This document shows positions 1 to 11,719 of a stretch of 64,000 bases of DNA, one piece after another. How positions within the stretch are numbered: the first letter of the stretch is position 1; each line of letters begins with the position of its first letter. The translations under genes and the position numbers were made by a program. The notes beneath the pieces were generated by a model. That model was not told where the DNA came from, ran no database searches, and saw only the letters and a program-made list of their open reading frames with translations. Source of the stretch: Limnephilus marmoratus (taxonomy: Eukaryota > Arthropoda > Insecta > Trichoptera > Limnephilidae); NCBI GenBank assembly GCA_917880885.1, contig OU862917.1, positions 32,724,104 to 32,788,103 on the forward strand. Reading direction: 5' to 3'.

Positions 1-1334
1 GGCTGTTTTTGTTGCATATAATCCGGTCTTTAGTTATAATTTATATATTATGGTTTATCTGATAAATATAGGGTATAGTAGTGACATTTTTCCAATACAA
101 CTGAAGCAAAACATCAGTCGAAGAAGGTGAGTGCTTTTTGATGATTATATGCAAAGCGTATCGATACATTATTTATAGAAAATTATCAATGCTAACCGAT
201 GAATCATGGCATTGGTTTCTTTATAAAGTTCCAACTAACAAAGTAAATACGTATCTAAGTTACCGTTACCACTTTCGTAACGGATTCCAATAAAAAGTGT
301 AAGTAAATAAATGTATTGTTATGGTTCGGAGATTTACCAATCATTACTAATATTAACAATGTCAAATACTGATATAAGTAAGTGCAAACTCTCATATTCC
401 ACGATATAATTAAACGCCTTCGGTTACGTGATTTCGAGGACAACATCATTAATCGTAATAACCATTATCTCATTCATGGTAATTATAGTGAGCCAGTGGG
501 AAAAGTAAAAACCAGGCAGAGGTCGTATCACGTCATCATGGAGCGTTCGAAAGGAACATAAATCCTAACTTGCTTATTGTAATATTGATGAGAGAAAAGA
601 GCCATTCTTCTTAATCGAAGGGACCTTTACAACATTAAAATAATATTTACATACGTTAATAACGTAGTATCAACAAGTATAAGTGGAATCGAAATTAAAA
701 TGCAAGTTAATGCAAGTATTGTATTTATTTATAAACACATAATAGCTACTTATTCAATCGAAAATGTATGCCTGAAGGAATTTAAAAAATTAATATACAT
801 AAAACAAAATTGTATCGAAATGAAAATTAATTAGTTACATTTTAAAAATTAAAAACATACATTTTCACAAAAAGAAAACTTGAGGTAGGTACATTCATTT
901 TTTTTTAAATGTTATAAAAATTACAAAATTCAAAATTGGGTGGCCATCTTATAATTTCATTTCATGACATTATAAGATGTGTGAATTCGGAGTGTTACAA
1001 CATAGTTTTAAATGTTGTCCCGGACAGGATTTTTTATGCTTTATAATGATAGCATCATAATGTTTTTACTGTGAAATTATAAAAAATAAGTAAGTAATTA
1101 ATTTTAAATGTCTACTTTGTCTGGTGTGAATTTTATTAACATGGTATGGTTTCATGAAATAAAGAATTAATGTTTTTTTGCCCATTTATATTACGAAATA
1201 ACTTTATTCGTACGCTTAAAGACATTCGACATTCTAGAAAAAACAGGTCTTTTTCGTTTTCATACAGTTTTTATGAACGGCTTTTAGGACGATCGTCGAT
1301 GAAGTGCATACAGTCTCTCCCTGAGACTAGTATA
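1..1334. other. AT-rich stretch without a recognised gene
   Basis: No open frame in this stretch resembles a known protein and I see no clear repeat boundary. It ends at the left terminus of the mariner-like element. Confidence 0.6.
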
Positions 1335-2676
1335 TACAGGGTGGCCCTTAACTGTATACCTAGTTTCAATTAACAATAAATAAATAATGGTAGAACTTAT
1401 ATATGTTTTATTAATATTTTCAAAAACTACAATAAATGGAAATTTTAATGACATTAAGTTTGAAAAATTATATTGTCCAAGTGAACTCTGTCAGCCTGTT
1501 GACATTGTCTAAGGCGGATTCGAAAATTCTCAAAAACACGTTGACAAGTTGCCCGTGGGATGGCGTTAATTTCCCGTACAATGTTTTGTTTTAACTGATT
1601 TATTGTTGTCGGATTGTCTTCATAGACTCTTGATTTTAAGTATCCCCAGAAAAAAAATCACACGGGCTGAGATCTGGGCTCCGTGGGGGCCACTCAATGT
1701 GTCCTCCTCGTGAAATGAGTTTTCCAGGGAACATCTCCTTCAAACGGTCCATGGACGGTTTAGCAGTGTGACAGGTGGTGCCATTCTGCTGAAACCAGCT
1801 CCTGGAATTGTGGCCTTGAAAATCTTGAAGAGCTGGGACCAAGAACTCCTGAAGCATCTGACAATACTTCTTAGATTTCAGTGTCATGGCAACTCTCCTT
1901 TCGTTTTCAAAGAAATATTGGCCAATGATAACCCTACCTGATATTGCAGCCCACACAACGACCTTCAAGCTATGCAAGGGACGTTGATGCTTCTGTCGGG
2001 GGGTCTTCTTCTTCTTCTTCTATTCTCAGACCAATACCGGCAATTTTGTTTATTAACGTGGCCATTGATATGGAAATTGGCCTCATCGCTGAATATTATG
2101 TTGAAAAAATTGTCAAAACGTTCCAGCATCACATTGGCAAAATTAAGTCGAAGATCGGTATCATTCGGCTTCAACTATTGCGTCAGCTAAATTTTATAAG
2201 CTTTTAGATGTAAATCGTGGCGTAAAATTCTTTGTAAAGTACTCCTCTTGATGGATAAGGCTTGGCTTCTCTTGCGAGTAGTTTGTTGTGGATTTTCCCT
2301 ACTGATTCACTAACACGCTGAATAACTTCTGGTATCCTCGCTGACTTCGGGCGGCCTTCATTAATTGTTCTTACTGTTGAGCCGGTTGTCTCAAACATTT
2401 TGATTCATTTCCGAATAGATTTTGCGCTTGGTGCTTGATTAATGTCTCGTAAACCGAAATGAGCACGATACATTCGACTCGAAATCGCCACGGAATAATT
2501 GTTTATGTAATATGCAAGAACACAAAACGTGCGCTGCCCTCCTGTGAACGGCTCCATGGCGACTAAAAATTCCACGAAATAACGCGTCTAACGATACCCC
2601 CCGAACCGTGATCGCCCCACGCATGGTTGAAAAAATAACGAAACAAACCGCGAACACAGTTAAGGTCCACCCTGTA
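1335..2676 (-). mobile_element. Mariner-like (Tc1/mariner) DNA transposon, defective
   Basis: A 1342-bp element bounded by 21-bp inverted repeats at 1335-1355 and 2656-2676, which differ at one visible position. The left end begins TACAGGGTGG and the right end is its complement. TA dinucleotides at both ends fit the TA target duplication of the superfamily. The interior carries one degenerate transposase gene on the minus strand. The ends are intact, so the copy could have been mobilised in trans, but it cannot encode its own enzyme. It lies outside the host gene, on its 3' side. Confidence 0.85.
1454..2557 (-). pseudogene. Mariner-family transposase pseudogene (DD41D-like spacing)
   Basis: Read on the minus strand from an ATG at 2557-2555, the relict follows the normal transposase order: N-terminal helix-turn-helix region, the SDEA block (around 2090), the QQ-x-G block (near 1795), SPDLSPCDFF (near 1650) and a C-terminal tail ending in TAA at 1456-1454. 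Several frameshifts break it. One lies in the run of T just after CDFF; another lies near 1998-2024, where a CTT microsatellite has expanded into an arginine run. The second catalytic aspartate is replaced by asparagine (QQNG instead of QQDG). From that residue to the last Asp (CDFF) there are 41 intervening residues, as in the DD41D group. Dead in this copy. Confidence 0.85.
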
Positions 2677-3306
2677 TTAATATAATCTAAACTATAGATA
2701 TTACAAAATGATTGGTCAATCGGCTATTTAAAATATGTTGGTACAAACGGTTTTAGGTTCCTTTATTTATTTCTATTATTGTTTTTCTACTTCATAATAA
2801 TTAAGGTAAGAAACAATAAATTTGTTTGCCTTACTTGCCAATGCTTAATGAAAATAAATAATAGATAAACCATAAAACCAAAGAAAAGGGGTATTAAATT
2901 ATATAAAAAATATTTATTAATTAAAAAAAATTTAATGTGCTAAAAAAATCTGCCTTAATACAGGTTCGCCTAGTAAGGCGGGTTATACATAGATCCAACT
3001 TCCAATATACTACAATATTTTTCCGTTCCATCTGTTCTTTTAATACATATGTTTTTCTTCTATTACCTCCCTAATGTTCTTATTTAAAACTTAACACTAA
3101 ATTGTAAAAAAATGTGCAATCTGTAGGATAACTTACACGGAGTGGTAATATCTATTGTTTAAAAAAATGTTATTTTTTCTTTTATTTATTTATTTTATTT
3201 TTTTTTTTAATTTTATTTTTTTATTTTTTTTATTTTTTTTTTATTTAATTATTTTTTTTTTTTTATTTTTTTTTTTTATTTATTTATTTTTTTTTTATTT
3301 TTTTTT
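2677..3306. repeat. AT-rich spacer ending in a T-rich tract
   Basis: No gene is visible. From about 3172 to 3306 the plus strand is almost pure T with scattered A. This is the minus-strand poly-A/A-rich tail of the adjoining LINE fragment plus expanded simple sequence. Confidence 0.6.
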
Positions 3307-3780
3307 ACATTGGAGGCCCTGAGGAAAATAATTTCCCTCAGGGCCTATGTCATCTGGGATGCTGTAAGGAGGAAACACAGAGGCCGGCAAATCATTCCAC
3401 TGCCGAGCTGTTAAACACAAGAACGAGTCGAAGAAACGACCCGTTCTCATGTGACAAATGTCAACTGTGTACAAATGTTGGGCACGCGTTTGGCGTGTTT
3501 CCCGACTATGCACCGGTGCCGAAGGGATCAATGATGCTAGTTCCTCGGAGCATCTTCCATTGTAATGTGCTCTAAAGATTGCAATCCGTCTGTTAAGATG
3601 GGAGAATCTATCAAACGGACCGCCCGTTTCTGCACAGAGTCGAGGGTATTTTTCAGATATTTTGGAGCTCCAGACCAGAGGTGGCTGCCAAATTTGAAAT
3701 AGTATCTACGTTGGAATTCATGTTTAAAAAAATTAAAAAGTAGATAATAATTGTCAAATTCGTACTGCAAAAACCATTAT
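3307..3780 (-). mobile_element. 5'-truncated non-LTR retrotransposon, family A (3' end of RT ORF)
   Basis: The minus strand encodes the C-terminal tail of a LINE reverse transcriptase in two blocks. The first (3770-3537) contains GSHLWSGAPKYL and VQKRAVRLID; the second (3531-3307) contains RTGRFFDSFL and WNDLPASVF. These are typical of the thumb/connector region of Jockey/CR1-type LINE polymerases. A frame break separates the blocks and everything upstream is missing. The 3' terminus at 3312-3360 carries a palindrome (CCCTGAGG ... CCTCAGGG) seen in all family A copies here. The reading frame runs almost into the A tail. Related copies: 5641, 18500, 26005, 27112, 29870, 30557, 42705, 46795 and 51110. 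Confidence 0.8.
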
Positions 3781-4350
3781 TTTTGATAGGTAAAATTAAA
3801 TCTTTGTTATACTGAGAAAAAGTAACAGCCTATATATACCTACCGCACGAAAACCTAAAATGTTTAAATACTTACTACAAACAATATTTTCTCTGGTATC
3901 GGGAAATCTTTATCCTGTAGACTTTGCGGAACTGCACTCGTACGAATTCGAATTGGCGTCTTCCTCTACTATATCCTCAATCTGTCTTCCCCTGAACTAT
4001 TCGTTGGGAGATGATGCGCTGTAGGGGTTTTCTTATATTTAAATACTTATAGTACCTACTTTTAAGTATTTTTTGGCATTAATTTTTCTGTCATGAACCT
4101 CTTCATAAGTTATCCTAACTATAAATGATTTATACATCAAAAAGCTATGTCTTCATTGTCAATAATAATTGGTTTAGTGTGCAGGTTTAAAAGGCATTAG
4201 CCATCGCGCAGAAAAGGTAAGAAAATGGAAATAAAATAACGAAGTTTTCTGATTCCCATAGTTCATATACAGATTTTGTCACAGTTAAAGAAGAATATCT
4301 TATCTATTTTAAATTTTTTACTTTATGAGTAAAATCTCAAATTATAATAT
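3781..4350. other. No gene recognised
   Basis: AT-rich sequence with only short chance frames and no repeat boundary that I can define. Confidence 0.5.
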
Positions 4351-4351
4351 T

Positions 4352-4494
4352 TATTTAAATGAAGACAATATTTGCTATTATTATGTAAGCAAAGAGTCCT
4401 GGGTTCGAATCCCAGAGGTGCCATCATCTTTTTCTGATTTTTCTGTCTCCACATTTTCGATTGAGTTTCGTTAATATTGTCTTCATTTAATTAA
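4352..4494 (+). repeat. tRNA-derived short element, family B, with short inverted ends
   Basis: A B-box/T-arm sequence, GGGTTCGAATCCC, lies at 4402-4414. It is bounded by AAATGAAGACAATATT at about 4358 and its complement near 4472. The stretch GATTGAGTTTCG plus AATATTGTCTTCATTT recurs at 32930-32963 and in reverse at 34757-34800, so this is a repeat family and not a functional tRNA gene. The 5' half of the tRNA-like part is not recognisable in this copy. Confidence 0.5.
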
Positions 4495-5640
4495 AACGAA
4501 TATCTTTCATTACAACTTCGGAATTGATTTACTCGAAAACGAAAACTCAAATAAAAAAAGTTATACAATAAAATCTACTCCAAATGTGTCTTTTTATTTT
4601 ATTGTGTTAACTAAACTCTCCCGCAGAGAGGTCGTACGTTATCGACGAAAAATCTTCCTTTCCACAAATCTTGTATGAAAACGAAAGTTAGAATATACCA
4701 AAAGGATGACGTCATGGATGACCTCTCTCTGTTACTGGTATAATCGCTAGATCACAGTGAGGCTCGATTTCGTTTCGAGATGTATGGACACTGGGCAGTG
4801 GGCACTCTGAGCAGTGAGCATCGCGAAGATAAAAACGTAATAAAACGAAGGAAGCAAGAAAGCATGACCGGCGACGCAGACCAACACATGCAACTAATTA
4901 CAGAACGTACGGGTATGTGAGAATGCTGTGAATTTTTATGAAATATTAACCTAGAAACTTCTAGAAGACTCGAGAAAGAGATATTATAAGACACGCACGC
5001 GATTTTCATGTACTTATATTGTATTATTCACATTTGGCATTACAAGTTGATTAAAAGGTTTTTTTTTACTAATTAATTACTAATTAGTAAGAAAAATGAG
5101 CGTTTATAAGGATCACTACGGTCTAAAGCAATTATGTTCCAATTTAAAATACATGAATAATAATTCTTGTCGCTTCGAACCAAATTATAAAATATTTAAA
5201 AATTATGTAGCGTAAAATATTTTTTTAAATAATTAATGAAAAGTTACTTGTTTTTAACTTCTTATTATTATTTATACATTGTGTCAAATAATTTCGGTCA
5301 CATCCTAACCTTCTTCAAGAGAGTGTTTTTATAAATAGTAGGTAATAAATTGTAAAAAATAAGTTAATTTAAAAAAATATACATATTATAATATCAAGTC
5401 ACAAAGTGATTGTTTTCGTCGATTATTTAATTACATATCGATCGCGCAAATTTGTTAATAATGACAAAATGTTAATTGTTCGGGAGAGTTAAAAGAAAGT
5501 TTAAAAAAATCGTATCTTCTGTTTTTGTAAAGGATAAAAACAGAAATTTGTAAAGGTCAAAATTTTAATTGTTCATTAGAGCTAAACGTAAAAAAATCGT
5601 ATCTTCTCTTTTCGTAAACCTATAATTATGATTTTTTTAA
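4495..5640. other. No gene recognised
   Basis: AT-rich with short chance frames on both strands. A short imperfect duplication around 5470-5640 (ATCGTATCTTCT with nearby AAAAATCGTA) is the only structure noted. Confidence 0.5.
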
Positions 5641-5895
5641 CAAGGGCAGCCTTCCTACTCGACGCCTGTGTTCTAATGATTGCAATTCGTTTTTTAAGAT
5701 AGGCGAATCTATCAAACGGACGTCTAAGGTTTTTTTAAGGTATTTTGGGGTAGATATATCAGACTAACGGTAGCTGCAAAATCCAACCATTGGGCGCACT
5801 TGCTATTTGTACATGGTTAGCAGTTGTGTACCTACTAGTGATAAAGTATCTGCGGGTACAGTACGCCCAGCTTCTGAGAGGCTGATGAAGGTTTT
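5641..5895 (-). mobile_element. LINE family A internal fragment
   Basis: The minus strand matches the family A copy at 30840-31060: the segment around GGCGAATCTATCAAACGGAC, then GTATTTTGGGG, GGGCGCACTTG and GGTTAGCAGTTGTGTAC occur in the same order. It is reverse-transcriptase coding sequence decayed past any open frame. Confidence 0.7.
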
Positions 5896-6861
5896 TTTAA
5901 GGTAAATGTGTCTTTCTATTGTTTTCTTAAAAGTATGTCCATGACATTTTTTGTTATGAATGTTATTATAGATCTTCCCATAATGTATGGCTGCACTCAT
6001 AAACCAGTAGAGGAAGTAGTAGGGATAAATGTTAAATTAAACAGGGATAAACAAGACAAATATTTTATTTAACACTCTCATTTAAAATAAAGTTAACAAA
6101 TGATTAACCAATTAAACTAAGATTAAAACACTATTCATAAACAAACTTAATATAGCACATATCTTAAATATACAACAATATATTTATAATAATTTAAAAC
6201 ACTAACAACAATAACTTATGATTTTTCAATGAAAACCATTCGGTTCAACATCGCTTACGATTATTACACACTAATTAACGATTTTCATTTCTTCAAAATC
6301 AGAAAATGCAAGGAAAGCGAATAAAGTTTGGACATTAACGACATTTTAGCAAGGTTTAGTTGTTTCTTCGTCACATCAGAACGTCAAAGCCAAATAAATT
6401 AATTAAAATTAACAGTTAGATCGATTATCATTTAATTTCGACAAACATTAGTATGATGGCGCATGCGTGTGATTTCACCCCATGGAAGATCAAAAATCTT
6501 TGCAGTTTTTTAACTTTCGTAAATTATTTAGTTGTTCACGCAGTTCACTCATTTACAACAGGGTTCAAGCTTTTTATTTAAAGGACCAGATCCAAAAATA
6601 ATTAGGATTTGCGGGCCACGGAGCAAACTCGAGGACACCAAGATCTCTCGGTGCGCGATCTTTTTTGTCAACGAATCCTTAAACAGATTTTGGTGAGACC
6701 AGTTCCATTTTAAACAATTTTTTTGCGATTTTGAACATACAAACTTTTTGTTCCCCCTTTTTTTAATAAATATGACATCTTAGATTTAGAGATAGCTAAT
6801 TTTTTTAAAGGAGAACCCACAAAAGTCCTAATTTTCCGGATCTAGTCGTAAATAAATTAAA
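5896..6861. other. No gene recognised
   Basis: AT-rich sequence. The patch near 6559-6640 (CAGGGTTCAAGC ... GCGGGCCACGG) resembles decayed hAT-type terminal sequence, too weakly for a call. Confidence 0.4.
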
Positions 6862-7380
6862 TTAAGAGGACATAGGTAGAGAAAACCAGAAATATGTCAT
6901 TTTCAAAAAAGTTTTTAGACGTATTGACTCTTTTCCACAAAAAATTATAAATGGATTTCGAAAGATTGTTCTTTTATCTAGCATAGTTATGTAATAAATT
7001 TTTAGAATTTTTTTTAATTTTTAGTATAATAAGGTTATTCCATAGGTCGTTGGCAGATTTGTTAAATTTTCAAAAAAGTTTTTGTATTATACCACACCCA
7101 TTTCAAATAATATAATCATGCAGTAAAACAAATCAATGCATTATCTAGCAAAGTTATGTCTTAGAATTTTAATTTTAGTTTCAATAAAATCATTAAAAAA
7201 TATGTACGTACATGTGTTTCTTGACGAAAATTGGTCCATTTGTGTATTTATTTGCGCACTTATAAACTAATATATTTCATATTTTTTTACATACTTATTG
7301 TGCTAAGACATTATTGACAAATCATAAATAAGTTTGACCGAAAAATAATTTTGGGAAGCATTTAATTTTAATTAAATAAG
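6862..7380 (+). repeat. Dispersed repeat R700, copy 1
   Basis: This segment shares long colinear blocks with 27880-28400 and, inverted, with 36500-37035. Shared markers are AGAGAAAACCAGAAATATGTC, GTCGTTGGCAGATTTGTTAAA, TTTCTTGACGAAAATTGGTC and TTTGCGCACTTA. There is no coding signal. The family is unnamed here; copy 2 is the longest. Confidence 0.75.
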
Positions 7381-7699
7381 AGCTTCGCATTTCACGATTT
7401 TATCATAGCGCCGAAACACAAAATTTCGCAGTTCATTACGGTCCGAAACGTGGCCAGACGAGGACGTCTCCACGTCGCTCTGAATAACAACAGTTTGAAA
7501 TAATATTTTGGAAACGAAATTGTAAATACATACGAATTCCTTGTTTCACGTTCGTAAAATCTACAGGGTTGACCGAATTTCATTTTCATTGAATATTTTT
7601 ATGCAAAAAGTTTTATATTTAAAAATAAATGTTTTTATTTGTCCCTTATTATACGATACAAAGTGGTGATTGTTACGAAAAGTGGTGCTGGTTACAAAA
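7381..7699. other. No gene recognised
   Basis: A moderately GC-rich patch (7440-7480) follows the repeat, but no open frame or known motif is seen. Confidence 0.4.
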
Positions 7700-7833
7700 A
7701 ATGACATGCGAACGGTAATCGATGCGAACAGTGATCAATTGCTAGGCGGGTCGGGCCTTTAGGCTCGCTTGTTATTCGTGTTATTGTTATATTGTTAATG
7801 GACTATTTGTCCGTAAATAAATAAATAAATTAT
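7700..7833 (+). mobile_element. LINE 3'-end fragment with (AAAT)n tail
   Basis: The sequence ends with TTAATGGACT, TTTGTCCGTAAATAAATAAA, the same 3' motif found at 49775-49812 after a recognisable reverse-transcriptase fragment. Only the terminal part of the element is present. Confidence 0.55.
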
Positions 7834-7879
7834 ATACAGCGGGTACCCGGCATGCGTTGCAAGGCTGGGGATGGGGGAA

Positions 7880-8004
7880 GGGGATGGGGATGGGGATGGG
7901 GATGGGGATGGGGATGGGGATGGGGATGGGGATGGGGATGGGGATGGGGATGGGGATGGGGATGGGGATGGGGATGGGGATGGGGATGGGGATGGGGATG
8001 GGAT
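7880..8004. repeat. (GGGGAT)n hexanucleotide array
   Basis: Twenty perfect GGGGAT units followed by one GGGAT, 125 bp in all. Every unit has a run of four G, so the plus strand is a strong candidate for stacked G-quadruplexes. The open frames across it (Gly-Met and His-Pro runs) are artefacts of the repeat. Confidence 0.97.
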
Positions 8005-8009
8005 TTTTT

Positions 8010-8195
8010 TTTATTGTAAATAATTTTTATGTTTATATCGCACAAGAGTCCAACAGCTCCCAAGGGAGGGAGGTTGAAGAAGAGTTGGGATGAGGTGGAG
8101 GGGGTGGCTGAGGGGGGGGGGGGGTAAAGGAGGCGGGGATTGGAGGGAGGGTATGAGGGGGGGGGGTGGTTGAGAGGGGGTGGGCGGGTAGACCT
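8010..8195. repeat. G-rich tract with a SINE-like scrap
   Basis: At 8036-8066 the words CGCACAAGAGTCC and CAGCTCCCA resemble the 3' part of SINE family A read on its minus strand. From 8090 to 8195 the plus strand is a run of G-rich sequence including uninterrupted G runs of ten or more. No gene. Confidence 0.45.
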
Positions 8196-8239
8196 TTTTT
8201 ATATCCATTTTTCGTATTACAAAAATAACAACCACGAGA

Positions 8240-8430
8240 ATCGAGTATGGGTACCACCACCCCGGGAACCATTTATTAGATAACCAACACGTCTGCCATA
8301 GGTCATCCCAAGTGGTTCGCAAGGTTTGGTGACTAGCAGGGGTGCCTGGGTTTATTGGGAAGGTTTGTTTAGGTCTTGGCGGCGGATGCGTCTGCCCACC
8401 AGCTGCATGGCAGGTCGGATCTGGAGAAAG
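8240..8430 (+). repeat. Dispersed repeat C, copy 1
   Basis: It contains GGGTACCACCACCCCGGGAA, CATTTATTAGATAACCAACA and TTTAGGTCTTGGCGGC. These match, inverted, 19300-19515, 26283-26452 and 46888-46948. Function and class are unknown. Confidence 0.7.
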
Positions 8431-9403
8431 TGGTTACGGCGTTATGAAATTATATATACATATATTCTATTATACCATTCACCCGATTACCCGATTGTAT
8501 GTTTTTGAAAGCTAATGATCGTGTTTTATATTGAGAACGACCGGTGAATCCAAATCTACATTTAAAAAAAATTAAAACACTTTTTATACACTGGTTAGAA
8601 GTTACTTCCTCTTAAACAGTGTTTTTTATTTTATTTTATTTATGTTTATTTAGGAAGTATACAGTTGTGTATAAAGTAATTGTACATAAAATAGTGAATA
8701 TAATTTAAACCAGTTATGTTCCATTTATAATATTTAGTTGTTAATGGTTAATGATTATGTGATTATGAATCAAGTGATAATAGGCCACTTGCATGGATTT
8801 CATAACGACTTGGAAAAAATCATGTGGATAGATCTTTTTACTAAGATTAAGGAAATGTTAGTAAAATTGTTTAGAAATGTACAGTTTTTTTTATTTTTAA
8901 ATAAATAAATCCATTATTTGGGCCCGCGAGATCACTACATGAAAATGTCCCGTTTCCGAAAATGTTCATATTAATTTTGTAAAATTTCATACTGATTTTT
9001 TTTTATATGGGATTTCAGGCGATTTTTTTGAATTTGACATTTAACGTTCTCTAGATTTATTGTTTGTTCTCTGCGAACTTATCATTTGATTTGACAGATG
9101 TTATGAAGAGAACCCTGTACATTTTACGCTGTCTGTACGTGTTTTAGAGGTATAATGGTAGTGGTGCTGATTTTAATAAAATCAAATTTTATAATTTTCT
9201 TATTATTATTATAATTTACAAGTACAAGTATATTACATTGTATTTAGTAATATAGACGTTGAACATTATAATTGATTTATGATCAATAAGATGTATCAAG
9301 GAAAAAAATATTTATGAGATGTAATATTTTTGGTATGCCTCGTTATTCTCCTGTGCCATTTCTTGTGGAAAACGTTATTTTTTTTTAAATGTTTTTCGAC
9401 CAT
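8431..9403. other. No gene recognised
   Basis: AT-rich, with short chance frames only. Confidence 0.5.
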
Positions 9404-10376
9404 TAGTCCAGTAAACGAATGGTCCAAAAGGAGGTGTAGAGTGCGTGAGCAGGGACCTAAGCGATTCTTTCAGGACTTGTTTAGGATGCTTAGGGTGTGA
9501 ACATACTAAAAGTCCTGACGTCTAGGTGGTGAGCTAGGGGGGGGAGGGGGGGGGGGAAGGTCCCGATTTTCGGGTTTCCGTTTATATCTCAAAAACGGTG
9601 CGTCACAGAGGAAAACTTTTTTAAAATAAGTAAAAGCTCATAAGATTATCTACAACTTTTATTCTATACATAATTTTGAAAATCCCAGCCGTTTTTGAGT
9701 TATACGCTTTCACAAATTTCCATATTTTCTAAAAAAATCATTTTTCCTGTCATTTTTCATCAAACATTCCTTCATATCGTCTAAAATATTCATCCAAGAA
9801 AGAAATTTATTCAAAAGAAGTTGTAAATAATTTAATTACCTTTTAGAATATATATATATACATGTCTAAATAAATCTCCAACCAGTAAATATTTACAGCA
9901 ATTTTAAGTTTTTTCGTAAAATGTCGTCATTTTCAGAAAAAGCTGTTTTTTCTTACCAAAATGTTAAGATGGGTTTTTTCTTCATGGGAAATTCCTTATT
10001 AATTTTTGCACGCAAGAAAGCAGGTAAGTTGTTCTCGAACAGATCGTTACTGAAATTCATTTTATAATCATTATTATTGTGATGGGTAATTAGGTTAGTC
10101 GTCGGAGATGCTACAATAACGTGCTACGATGCTGTTCGAGTTGGTGAAAAGGCAATGAATGCGATAGTGCGCTTGACATTCTCAGACATCAAGTTGTCCC
10201 GCAAAGATCGGGCATTCCCAATGTCTTCTGTCAGCTCGTCGATAAAAATTCACGATGAAAAGGTTGCAGTTGACCCAACATTGCTGTTTCAGCGGATGTG
10301 TATAAACAAACGATCAGATGAGGATTTGATGAAATTCTTTGAGTGTGAGTTGGCCCCATTTCCCTTGGCACTGTTC
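9404..10376 (+). repeat. Left long inverted-repeat arm
   Basis: 973 bp, paired with 11720-12677. It contains a G run at 9537-9558, and from 10108 a coding stretch (N-terminal part of the nuclease-like protein). The match stops abruptly after GGCACTGTTC. Confidence 0.9.
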
Positions 10377-11710
10377 AATGAAAGTGGGATGCGAAAGACA
10401 AATAAATCTGTTCTGTATAGCTTATTCGAGCCTTTCAAAAAAACTGTTCTACTGTCTCAGATGAACATAGTTGAGGACGGAGGATTTCTATCATATTATA
10501 CATATTATCTATATTATACAGAGTAATTTGACAAAAAGATGCCTCCGTTGCCGCAATTTGTGATCGTTATATCACCTATGTCAACCACCACTATCCTGGA
10601 ATGACTCGCACTGTGGTATTTGCTGGGTACGCAAATCCAGTCAAAAGTACGAAATCACAAGAACAGATGCGACGATACAGACTGAGAAGGTCAGCCGACA
10701 TCAATTTGACATGGAACAAATCAATACCCGTTAAACAGGAAGATTTTTTATCCTATCCTACCAACAAAAGTAATTTAATCTCCTTACTACAGACTAAGTT
10801 TCGGGAGAATGGGATACAGACTCATCAGGCCACCGATGATGCTGACGTCCTTATCGTGAAGACTGCTGTAGAACTATCCTTTCACAACTCTGTGGCAGTC
10901 TTTGGTGAGGATGTGGACCTCGCTGTCCTTTTGATTGCTTCCACTCCTCCCACCTAAGATATTCTGTTGCTGAAACCCGGACGAGGGAAAACCAAAACAT
11001 TGGCACTGTCCACCTTAGAGATGCAGCATCGTGGATTTGAACACATCATATTTTTACATTCATTTACCGGATGCGATACAACGTCTGCAAATTTCAGGAG
11101 AAGCAAGGTGGGTTTTTCAAAATTGTACTTGGAGTCAGAAATGATCAAGCAAGCGGCAATGATCTTTGACAACCCCTCCTCTACTCACGACGAGGTTGAA
11201 GAAGCTGGAAATAAATGCTTCCTGAAATGGTACGCGGCTCCAAAAAGACAGACCTTCCTTAACCAGTACCACTTCCAGTCGTTCACAAGGTCCGTGGCAA
11301 ATATGACCACCAATTTGCAGCAGTGGCACGGGATTGAGCTGTCCCCTGAAGAATGGGGGTGGAAACACGAAGGAGACACCCTGGCGCCAATTACAACAGA
11401 AGATCCTCCAGCACCGGAGGTCCTTCTGAAAATGATATTTTGCCGCTGCACCAAGGATTGTGCAATTGTCAAATGCGGATGCCGAAAAGCAATGCTGACC
11501 TGTTCTGCAGCGTGCCTTCACTGCCAAGGGAGATGCCTCAATAGCTTGCCTGTTGCCGAGGACGACGATGAAGATGACGTAGAGCCCTTTCAGCAAGAAC
11601 ATCCACCACTGAGAATGACGATGCCATGGATGAACAACGCTTGCCAGGACCCTCACGTCCAAAGAGGATATGATAACTTTAATCCATATAAAGTTGAGAG
11701 TGTAACATGA
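10155..11710 (+). pseudogene. FEN1/XPG-like nuclease with C-terminal CXC cysteine cluster, interrupted
   Basis: Three blocks make one gene. 10155-10526 gives the N-terminal region (VDPTLLFQRM, ELAPFPLALF, GMRK, EDGGF). The frame then shifts at a TA-rich patch (10495-10530), and 10532-10954 continues with DRYITYVNHHY and VVFAGY. An in-frame TAA at 10955-10957 is followed directly, in the same frame, by 10958-11710. Acidic residues lie where FEN1/XPG enzymes hold metal ligands: DDAD (10835-10846), EDVD (10907-10918) and GCD (Asp at 11075). A C-terminal cluster at 11441-11543 (CRC, CGCRK, CSAAC, CQGRC) resembles tesmin/CXC zinc-binding repeats, and the last residues are acidic. I recognise the family as a widespread uncharacterised animal repeat protein; nuclease function is inferred. 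One stop and one frameshift probably disable this copy. Confidence 0.7.
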
Positions 11711-11719
11711 TGTTATTAA

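Noticed and set aside
7830..8093. Open frames of Gly-Met and His-Pro dipeptides
   Set aside because: They are the translation of the (GGGGAT)n array on both strands, with no gene context.
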